In this document: positions 1 through 5,882 of the stretch, piece after piece | Layout: every line of letters starts with the position of its first letter | Position numbering within the stretch: the first letter of the stretch is position 1 | Origin: JACKII01 sp963974445 | Lineage (GTDB): Bacteria; Pseudomonadota; Alphaproteobacteria; Bin95 | Direction of reading: 5' to 3' | Assembly: GCA_963974445.1 (NCBI GenBank) | Contig: CAXBDI010000126.1 | Coordinates: 1-10,571, forward strand | Length of the DNA stretch: 10,571 nucleotides | The notes under the pieces: model-generated | Seen by the model: only the letters and a program-made list of their open reading frames with translations | Told to the model about the DNA's origin: nothing | Database searches by the model: none | Translations under genes and position numbers: made by a program

Positions 1-775
1 AGCAGTTACGTCGTTTATGTTCATATAATACAATGATTCTAATACTTTATCTTTTTCGTTTTTAGATAAAATGAATTTTATCATATGATCGCTTGAAGAC
101 TCTGTTAGAACGGCATCCTCATGCTTTGCAAAATAAACTTTTCGCTCACCATTTTTAACTTCCGAGGCATAATAGACAGTGTATGTGCTTTGTTGCGAGA
201 AGTGTCGGTGATGAGTCTCTGTATAGGGACCTTGCGTTTCAATTATGGGGCGTCCCACTATTCCACTCTTCGATTCGCCGCAGTATTCACGATATGCATA
301 TATAGAAACATCATCAGAATTTGTCGCCGCAGAAAATGCAAAAAACGCCGCCACATAATATGAATAACTCCAATCCATCAAAGGGCTTGGAAAGCCGTTA
401 TGTCGCAAAAAATAATGGAAGCTTGGCTGCTTGAAATATCCAAATTTTGAAAAATCCTTCTCGTCTATATCTTCTATGTCAGGAAAATTATTTCCGGTCA
501 GTGAGTTTACCGCTGGCAATACGGAATGGGCGGCACGAAAATATTCTTCGAGATAAAATTTTTTATCTTCAAGGTTAAGTTCGTTTTTTATGTACCTTTC
601 AAGAGAGGTTGCGAGCATCCAAGATTGTTGTGACTGGCCACGAAATACCCAGTCGCTGTAATGTAAAGGTGTTTTGGAGCGTTGTGTTTTGTTTTTTTTC
701 GATTAATTGGTTCGCACAGCTTTGGAATATCGACCATGATATCGGGTTGTCGTCTCCATAAATTTTAAATGACAT
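1..775 (-). pseudogene. FRG-domain protein, frameshifted in a homopolymer and cut by the window edge
   Basis: Reading the minus strand from an ATG at 775 gives MSFKIYGDDNPISWSIF and continues to a run of eight A (plus-strand T at 692-699). Past that run the frame meets a stop, but the frame one base over is open all the way to position 1 and contains the FRG signature: DWVFRGQ, then W..ATSLER, then LRHNGFPSP.MDWS...VAAFFAF, then RHF.QQSTYTV, and near the end LYYMNI. Removing one A joins the two pieces into one protein of about 258 residues within the window; a few tens of residues are probably lost off the left edge. FRG (PF08867) is named for its conserved FRG motif and its biochemical role is not established; I assign none. 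The gene is far more AT-rich (roughly 30-40% GC by eye) than its neighbours, which suggests transfer. Start: only ATG after an in-frame TGA, with a weak AGAGAG about 8 bases upstream. It may be a real mutation, a slippage-expressed gene, or a homopolymer sequencing error. Family assignment is firm; broken status is not. Confidence 0.8.
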
Positions 776-899
776 AGCCGAGCTCTCTCACCAGTTCTGA
801 AAATGCATGGAGTGGTGCTATTTGCGAATCTCAATAAGGTTGCAGAGGTTCATATAGCGCGTCAACATCAGTACGATCGGAGGAATGGGCGTTGTACGC
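776..899. other. Gene-poor junction between the AT-rich FRG gene and the leuA leader
   Basis: This stretch separates two oppositely transcribed units and is where base composition changes from AT-rich to GC-rich. On the minus strand a short open frame, 830-765, ends in the residues PLHAFSELVRELGYVI and its TAA stop overlaps the start of the FRG frame (ATGTCATTTAA). It could be the last codons of a lost upstream gene that was translationally coupled to the FRG gene, but at 21 codons it could equally be chance. No complete gene, tRNA or obvious attachment-site repeat is visible. Confidence 0.35.
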
Positions 900-928
900 T
901 TGACATCGATATTCGTTGATCGTAGTTA
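900..928 (+). promoter_or_regulatory. Putative sigma-70 type promoter of leuA
   Basis: A perfect TTGACA lies at 900-905. At 17 bases' spacing, positions 923-928 read TAGTTA, a poor match to TATAAT, so only the -35 element is convincing. If this is the promoter, transcription would start close to 935, which is the ATG of the leader peptide. That fits a leaderless leader ORF and the absence of any Shine-Dalgarno sequence before it. Confidence 0.45.
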
Positions 929-934
929 CAGCCA

Positions 935-985
935 ATGACCATTCGGCAAGACCTGCTGCTCCTTATCGGCCCGACGCTCCTCTGA
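935..985 (+). CDS. leuL: Leucine-rich leader peptide of the leuA attenuator
   Basis: A 16-residue ORF reads MTIRQDLLLLIGPTLL and stops with TGA at 983-985. Six of its 16 codons are Leu: four in a row (CTG CTG CTC CTT) followed by Ile, and two more just before the stop. It lies about 230 bases upstream of the leucine-biosynthesis gene leuA on the same strand, which is the arrangement expected of an attenuator peptide: ribosome stalling at Leu codons when charged Leu-tRNA is scarce decides which RNA hairpin forms. No Shine-Dalgarno precedes the ATG and an in-frame TAG lies four codons before it, so this is the only start. With a -35 box at 900-905 the transcript may begin at or next to the AUG. 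Leaderless leader ORFs are known from alphaproteobacteria (trpL of Sinorhizobium meliloti). The ORF is seen directly; its role is inference from composition and position. Confidence 0.72.
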   Translation: MTIRQDLLLLIGPTLL

Positions 986-993
986 GTGTCGGG
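970..993 (+). promoter_or_regulatory. Hairpin overlapping the leader-peptide end (likely attenuator pause/anti-antiterminator stem)
   Basis: CCCGAC at 970-975 is exactly complementary to GTCGGG at 988-993, with a 12-base loop that includes the last two Leu codons and the TGA stop of the leader peptide. A stem that overlaps the control codons and is covered or freed by the translating ribosome is what amino-acid attenuators need. Only the inverted repeat is seen; its regulatory role is inferred. Confidence 0.5.
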
Positions 994-1082
994 ACAAACT
1001 TGTTGAGCGCATTTTCGGTCTAACCGTTTAGGTCTTTCCCCCATGGCTTCCATCTTCGACTTGCGCGCATTGCGACTTAGCG

Positions 1083-1134
1083 GCGGCCGCCGGATTGCGT
1101 CTTGAGAAGACCCGCGGCCCCGGCGGCTGTGTTT
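1083..1134 (+). terminator. Candidate attenuator terminator in the leuA leader
   Basis: GCCGCCGG at 1086-1093 pairs perfectly with CCGGCGGC at 1120-1127, extended outward by a wobble, a C-G and another wobble pair. Inside it GTCTT (1099-1103) pairs with AAGAC (1107-1111) around a 3-base loop. The stem is followed by TGTGTTT (1128-1134), a weak U-rich tail. It lies about 100 bases after the leader-peptide stop and about 85 bases before leuA, the expected place for an attenuator terminator. GGTCTT at 1031-1036 could pair instead with AAGACC at 1107-1112, which would compete with the inner stem; this antiterminator is speculative. The tail is imperfect and GC-rich DNA forms many chance stems. 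Confidence 0.45.
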
Positions 1135-1218
1135 CGCGCCGCATCCCCCTGAATTGACCCTTGCGCGCCGCCGCCGCATAAAGCCAGCGACCGCGCCTTC
1201 TACGGAGACTTAAGCGTT

Positions 1219-2925
1219 ATGCACGCCACCGCATCCGAAAAATACAAAGCCTACGCCTTCCCCTATGTGCCGGCCGATTTCAGCCAGCGCACCTGGCCGT
1301 CTGCGACCATCGCCAAGCCGCCGGTCTGGTGCAGCGTCGATCTGCGCGACGGCAACCAGGCGCTGGTCGAGCCGATGGGACCGGACCGCAAACTGCGGTT
1401 CTGGAAGACGTTGATGCAGATGGGTTTTAAGGAGGTCGAGGTCGGCTTCCCATCCGCCTCCGACACGGATTTTGAGTTCGTCCGCCACATCATCGACAAC
1501 AAGCTGATCCCCGCCGACGTCACCATCCAGGTGCTGACCCAGTCGCGGCCAGAACTGATCGCCCGCACGTTCGAGGCGATCAAGGACGCGCCGAACGCCA
1601 TCGTTCACCTCTACAACTCCACCTCGACGGCGCAGCGCCGGGTGGTGTTCGGCCTGGATGAGGCCGGCATTACCGAGATCGCAACCTCCGGCGCCAAGCT
1701 GATCAAGGAGTTGCATGAGGCGGGGGCCGCCGGCACCTGCAATGTGCGCTACGAATACTCGCCGGAGAGCTTCACCGGCACCGAACTGACCTACGCCGTC
1801 GAAATCTGCGAGGCGGTGATGGACGTGTTCGAGCCGACGCCGGACAACCCCCTGATTCTGAACCTGCCGGCGACGGTGGAGATGTCGACGCCGAACACCT
1901 ATGCCGACCAGATCGAGTGGTTCGGCAAGACCATCAAAAACCGCGACTCGATCATCCTGTCGCTGCATCCGCACAACGACCGCGGCACCGCCGTGGCTGC
2001 CACGGAACTGGGCCTGATGGCTGGCGCCGACCGGGTCGAGGGCACGCTGTTCGGCAATGGCGAACGCACCGGCAATGTCGACATCATCACGCTGGCGCTG
2101 AACATGTTCACCCAGGGCGTCGATCCGGCGCTGGTGGTCGACGACATCAACGAGTTGATCCGCACGGTCGAATACTGCAACCAACTGCCGGTGCATCCGC
2201 GCCACCCCTATGCGGGCGAGCTGGTGTTTACCGCGTTCAGCGGCTCGCATCAGGACGCGATCAACAAGGGCATGAAGGAAACGCGGGAGAAGGCCGAGCC
2301 GATCTGGGACGTGCCTTACCTGCCGATGGACCCGGCGGACGTGGGTCGCAGCTACGAGGCGATCATCCGCATCAACAGCCAGTCCGGCAAAGGCGGCATC
2401 GCCTATATTCTGGAACAGGATTATGGCGTAGCATTGCCGCGCCGGGCGCAGATTGAGTTCTCCAAGGTCATTCAGCAACTGACCGACCGCGAGGGGCACG
2501 AGGTACCGCCGACGCAGATCTGGGAGGTCTTCAGCGCCGAATACCTGGACCAGAACGGCCCGCTGACCTTCCTGCGCTACCAGACCATGCCGGGCGAGGA
2601 CGGCAGCCGCGAGATGAAGGCCACCTTGCGGGTGTTCGGTGAGGAGGTTGTGATCGAGGGCACCGGCAATGGCCCGATCAGCGCGTTCGTGGACGGCATG
2701 CAGAAATCCTTCGGCTTCGACCTCGACGTCATCGACTATCGCGAGCATGCAGTTGGCACCGGCAAGGACACCAACGCCTTCGCCTACGTCGAAATGCGCT
2801 CGCCCAATGAGGAGACGCTGTTCGGCGTCGGCCGCCATGAGAACATCGTCGAGGCATCGCTGCGCGCCGTTGTCAGCGCCGCCAACCGGGCCCAGCGTAT
2901 GGGATTGTTTCCGCTGAAGGGGTAG
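1219..2925 (+). CDS. leuA: 2-isopropylmalate synthase, long (yeast/mycobacterial-type) form
   Basis: This enzyme condenses acetyl-CoA with 2-oxoisovalerate to 2-isopropylmalate, the committed step of leucine synthesis in the cytoplasm. The 568-residue product has the length of the long LeuA class rather than the roughly 520 residues of the E. coli type. In the N-terminal TIM-barrel the catalytic signature DLRDGNQA is at residues 41-48 (Arg43, Asp44 being the metal/substrate residues), the metal-binding HPHND at 250-254, and GNGERTGNVD at 279-288. A linker leads to a C-terminal LeuA-dimer-type domain (about 440-560), where leucine usually binds for feedback inhibition. The ATG at 1219 is preceded by GGAG at 1204-1207, rather distant (11 bases). 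The gene follows a leader with a Leu-codon-rich peptide, so transcription is probably attenuated by leucine supply. It stands alone: no leuB, leuC or leuD lies next to it here. Identification is secure. Confidence 0.97.
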   Translation: MHATASEKYKAYAFPYVPADFSQRTWPSATIAKPPVWCSVDLRDGNQALVEPMGPDRKLRFWKTLMQMGFKEVEVGFPSASDTDFEFVRHIIDNKLIPADVTIQVLTQSRPELIARTFEAIKDAPNAIVHLYNSTSTAQRRVVFGLDEAGITEIATSGAKLIKELHEAGAAGTCNVRYEYSPESFTGTELTYAVEICEAVMDVFEPTPDNPLILNLPATVEMSTPNTYADQIEWFGKTIKNRDSIILSLHPHNDRGTAVAATELGLMAGADRVEGTLFGNGERTGNVDIITLALNMFTQGVDPALVVDDINELIRTVEYCNQLPVHPRHPYAGELVFTAFSGSHQDAINKGMKETREKAEPIWDVPYLPMDPADVGRSYEAIIRINSQSGKGGIAYILEQDYGVALPRRAQIEFSKVIQQLTDREGHEVPPTQIWEVFSAEYLDQNGPLTFLRYQTMPGEDGSREMKATLRVFGEEVVIEGTGNGPISAFVDGMQKSFGFDLDVIDYREHAVGTGKDTNAFAYVEMRSPNEETLFGVGRHENIVEASLRAVVSAANRAQRMGLFPLKG

Positions 2926-2940
2926 GCGCAGTCGTATCGT

Positions 2941-3007
2941 CGGTCGGGGGGAAGGCGTTCGCTTTCACCCCGACTGGCCGCCGCTTCGCCGCAAGCGACA
3001 TCCGGCC
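2941..3007 (+). terminator. Two tandem strong hairpins after leuA
   Basis: The first hairpin has outer arms GTCGGGG (2943-2949) and CCCCGAC (2968-2974), one G/A mismatch, inner arms GAAGGC (2951-2956) and GCTTTC (2961-2966) with one wobble, and a GTTC loop. It starts 16 bases after the leuA stop. Immediately after it a second hairpin has outer arms GGCCG (2976-2980) and CGGCC (3003-3007) and inner arms CGCTT (2982-2986) and AAGCG (2993-2997). Neither is followed by a T run, so they may terminate leuA inefficiently, act as mRNA 3'-end stabilisers, or be an intergenic palindromic repeat. The remaining sequence up to 3088 contains CTTGTTAAAC at 3021-3030, a possible -35 region for the next gene, without a convincing -10. 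Confidence 0.5.
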
Positions 3008-3088
3008 GCCGAAGAATGCACTTGTTAAACAGGGGGATGCTATCTAGCGTCCGACGATTACCGGCTGGCACAGGCGCACCCTCGACGG

Positions 3089-4633
3089 ATGCTGTTTAAT
3101 TCTTATGCATTTATCTTCGGTTTCCTGCCGGTTACCTTAGTCGTTTTCTATCTTCTTGGGCGGAATATCGGCATCCGGGCGGGTATCGGCTGGTTGGTGA
3201 TTTGCTCGCTGTTCTTCTATGGCTGGTGGAATCCCGCCTATTTGGGGCTGATCGTCGGCTCGATGATGTTCAATTTCATCGTTGGCACCAGTCTGGCCAG
3301 GCGGGTGGGGCGTCCTGGGAACAGGACGCTGCTATTGTTAGGTGTTGGCGTCAATCTGGGGCTGATCGCGTATTTCAAGTACGCCAACTTCTTTGTCGGC
3401 AATTTGAACACAGTCGCAGGCACGGACTACAATCTTGGCGTCATTATCCTGCCGCTGGCGATATCCTTTTTCACCTTTCAACAGATTACATTTCTGATCG
3501 ATTCTTATGTAGGCAAAGTCAAAGAATACAATCTGCTAAACTACTGCCTGTTCGTTACGTTCTTCCCGCAACTCATTGCCGGGCCTATCGTGCATCATTC
3601 GGAGATGATGCCGCAATTCGCCCGCCGCAGCCTGGCCAATCCGCGGGCGATCAATTTGGCCGTCGGGTTGTCGATTTTTGCTCTGGGGCTATTCAAGAAG
3701 GTGGTGCTGGCGGACGGCATTGCGCCCTACGCCGACAGTGTTTTCGCCGATGCTGAAAATGGGCAGGCGCTGGACGCTATCGCCGCATGGGGCGGGGCGC
3801 TCTCCTACACCTTTCAACTGTATTTCGATTTTTCCGGCTATTCCGACATGGCCATCGGCCTGGCGCGAATGTTCAGCATCCGCCTGCCGTTGAACTTCAA
3901 CTCGCCCTACAAAGCTACCAATATCATCGACTTCTGGCGCCGGTGGCATATGACGCTTTCCCGGTTCCTGCGCGACTATGTCTACATTCCTCTGGGCGGC
4001 AACCGAAAGGGCAATGCCCGCCGGCACGTTAATATGTTGGCAACCATGCTGATCGGCGGCTTGTGGCATGGCGCCGGATGGACGTTCGTCGTCTGGGGCG
4101 GCCTGCACGGGCTCTATCTGGTGATTAACCATTTCTGGCAGGTGTTGAGGCGATCTGCCGGCTTTGGCGGCGATGGTGGTTGGCTCGGCCGAAGCACGGG
4201 GCAGGCGATCACATTCCTGGCGGTTGTTGTCGGCTGGGTATTTTTCCGCGCCCTCACCTTCGATGGGGCATTGGTCATGCTGGAAGGCATGGCCGGGCTG
4301 AACGGCGTGGCGCTGCCCGCCGCTATCGCCCATCGCGCTGGCGCATTGGCGAGTTCGCTGCAGGCGGCAGGCGTGGAGTTTTCGACCGGAGGCGGCGGCG
4401 ACTTCCTCAAAACTTGGGGATGGATCGCCGTATTGATAGCCATCACTTTCCTCCTGCCCAACACGCAGGAGATCATGCGCCGCTACAAGCCGGTACTGGG
4501 CTACGTCTCGTTGGCGGTGCGCCGGCTTGAATGGCGGCCGACGCCGGTCTGGGCCTGCGGCATCGCGGCCTTGCTGGCGGTCGGCGTGCTGTCGTTGCCG
4601 GAAGTTTCCGTCTTTCTCTATTTCCAATTTTAG
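3089..4633 (+). CDS. MBOAT-family membrane O-acyltransferase (AlgI/DltB-like)
   Basis: A 514-residue polytopic inner-membrane protein that should move an acyl group, typically acetyl, across or within the membrane for transfer to an extracellular polymer. Hydrophobic segments begin at the N-terminus (residues 1-25 and 30-50) and recur to the end. MBOAT hallmarks are present: PQLIAGPIVHH in the first half, the FWRRWH block (W283-H287) followed by LSRFLRDY and IPLGGNRKG, and GLWHGAGW with His327 and WGGLHG with His340, the two conserved histidines around the active site. It ends in FLYFQF, as many AlgI-like proteins do. Length fits the AlgI class (about 500-520). No good Shine-Dalgarno precedes the ATG; a downstream start would delete the first membrane segment. 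The SGNH-like gene begins 22 bases after the stop, so the two are almost surely one transcript. Its 5' half has more A/T-ending codons than leuA. The acceptor polymer is unknown; no alginate biosynthesis genes are visible. Confidence 0.93.
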   Translation: MLFNSYAFIFGFLPVTLVVFYLLGRNIGIRAGIGWLVICSLFFYGWWNPAYLGLIVGSMMFNFIVGTSLARRVGRPGNRTLLLLGVGVNLGLIAYFKYANFFVGNLNTVAGTDYNLGVIILPLAISFFTFQQITFLIDSYVGKVKEYNLLNYCLFVTFFPQLIAGPIVHHSEMMPQFARRSLANPRAINLAVGLSIFALGLFKKVVLADGIAPYADSVFADAENGQALDAIAAWGGALSYTFQLYFDFSGYSDMAIGLARMFSIRLPLNFNSPYKATNIIDFWRRWHMTLSRFLRDYVYIPLGGNRKGNARRHVNMLATMLIGGLWHGAGWTFVVWGGLHGLYLVINHFWQVLRRSAGFGGDGGWLGRSTGQAITFLAVVVGWVFFRALTFDGALVMLEGMAGLNGVALPAAIAHRAGALASSLQAAGVEFSTGGGGDFLKTWGWIAVLIAITFLLPNTQEIMRRYKPVLGYVSLAVRRLEWRPTPVWACGIAALLAVGVLSLPEVSVFLYFQF

Positions 4634-4655
4634 CTGGCGAGGAGCGCCAACCGTA

Positions 4656-5882
4656 ATGCGCGCACGCCGATACCTGATCTGGATGCTGGCGACGGCTCTG
4701 TTGCTGATCTTGAGCGCCGGGGCCTTCAACTTGGTGATCGATCCTTACGGGGTGTTCAATCTCGTAGCGATTGAGGGCGTTAACGCCAAGAAGGCCTACG
4801 CCTATACGCACAAGCGGCTTGCCAAGGAGAGGCGGGCGCTGCGATTGCAGCCGAACACTGTGCTGCTCGGCAATTCGCGTATCGATGTCGGCTTCAATCC
4901 GCAGAGCCCGGCCTGGCCAGCGGAGATGCAACCCGTCGCCAATATCGGCATTCCCGGCGAGGGTATGGACGGAATTGTCCGAGCCTACAGTCTGGCCGTT
5001 CGCAAGATGCAGCCGAACACCATCGTTGTGGGGCTGGATTTCTTCGATTTCCTCTCAGCTTCCCCACCGGCTCCGGGCGAGCGTCTATCTCGTCAGGATT
5101 CCTATGACGGCGAACTTCTCCCCCATCTGCCGGAGACCGTGTTCTCCACCACCGCGACCATCGACAGTCTGTTGACGATCAAGGCGCAGCGCGAGCGCGA
5201 TTCGACGGCGATGACGGCTGCCGGTTTTAATCCGATGCAGAATTACAAGGCCATCGTCCGGCGCGAGGGGCAGTGGCCGATGGTGCTGGAGAAGGACAAG
5301 CTGCACGTCCGCTATTTGGAGACTCGCCCAGCCGCATTTCTTCAGCCGAATGGCGTGCCGGCCGCGCCGTTGGTGTATCTGCGGGATATTCTGGAGGATG
5401 CGGCCCGGCGCGATCTGCGGGTGGAGGTCGTGCTGTATCCGTTTCATGCGCATTTCCTGGAAACGCTGCATCTGTCCGGCCGCTGGGCATTGTTCGAGGC
5501 TTGGAAGCGGGAGGTGCTGTCGGTCTGGCTTTCGGTCAAGAATAGCGCACCGGGCTGGCCATCGACCCTTTGGGATTTTTCGGTCTACGATCCGCTGACC
5601 ACCGAAGCGGCGCCGCTGCCGGACCACAAAGACCGGCGGATGGATTGGTATTGGGAGGCAGGGCATTTCAAAGCCGAGTTGGGCGACAAGATGATCGCCC
5701 AGATGACCGGGACTGCTCCGAACGGTTTCGGCGTGCGGCTCACGGCGGCTTCCCTCGATGCGCATCTGAGGAGGCAGCAGGTGGCCCGCAATCACTATGA
5801 GAGCGCCAATCCCGAAGCCGTCTCCTACCTCCGCGATCTATGCCGTCCGCTTGGTTGTGCCGAACGAACGGCACAGCCTTAA
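4656..5882 (+). CDS. Membrane-anchored SGNH-hydrolase-like protein, partner of the MBOAT acyltransferase (AlgJ/DltD-like role)
   Basis: The 408-residue product starts with basic residues (MRARR) and one hydrophobic segment (about 7-28), so it is a signal-anchored protein with a periplasmic body. The body shows SGNH-type blocks: VLLGNSR at 69-75 (candidate nucleophile Ser74), NIGIPGEGMDGI at 96-107, VVGLDFFDF at 124-132, and a late DWYWEAGHF at 330-338, where Asp330 or a nearby acid and His337 could complete the triad. Proteins of this build next to an MBOAT gene take the acyl group from it and place it on a surface polysaccharide or polymer, as AlgJ/AlgX and DltD do. The substrate here is unknown. 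The ATG at 4656 is chosen over an open extension to 4527 because it has GAGGAG 11 bases upstream and begins the signal anchor; the extension lies inside the MBOAT gene. Its stop overlaps the stop of the convergent gene by 4 bases (TTAA at 5879-5882). Fold assignment is moderately sure. Confidence 0.82.
   Translation: MRARRYLIWMLATALLLILSAGAFNLVIDPYGVFNLVAIEGVNAKKAYAYTHKRLAKERRALRLQPNTVLLGNSRIDVGFNPQSPAWPAEMQPVANIGIPGEGMDGIVRAYSLAVRKMQPNTIVVGLDFFDFLSASPPAPGERLSRQDSYDGELLPHLPETVFSTTATIDSLLTIKAQRERDSTAMTAAGFNPMQNYKAIVRREGQWPMVLEKDKLHVRYLETRPAAFLQPNGVPAAPLVYLRDILEDAARRDLRVEVVLYPFHAHFLETLHLSGRWALFEAWKREVLSVWLSVKNSAPGWPSTLWDFSVYDPLTTEAAPLPDHKDRRMDWYWEAGHFKAELGDKMIAQMTGTAPNGFGVRLTAASLDAHLRRQQVARNHYESANPEAVSYLRDLCRPLGCAERTAQP

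Noticed and set aside
121..363. Plus-strand 80-codon open frame in the AT-rich patch
   Set aside because: It lies opposite the FRG-domain reading frame, which is supported by several family motifs over its whole length.
1080..1130. Repeated CGG/GCC strings that look like a short tandem repeat
   Set aside because: They are too short and irregular for a repeat and are better explained as arms of the attenuator stem.
868..1179. Minus-strand 103-codon open frame over the leuA leader
   Set aside because: Arg/Ser-rich product with no family resemblance; the plus-strand leader peptide and hairpins explain the region better.
1210..2838. Long minus-strand open frame (542 codons) across leuA
   Set aside because: It is the antisense shadow of leuA in GC-rich DNA; its translation is His/Asp/Arg/Val-rich without any domain, while the plus frame has all LeuA motifs.
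4527..4655. N-terminal extension of the SGNH-like protein
   Set aside because: It overlaps the MBOAT gene in another frame and would bury the signal anchor; the ATG at 4656 has GAGGAG upstream.
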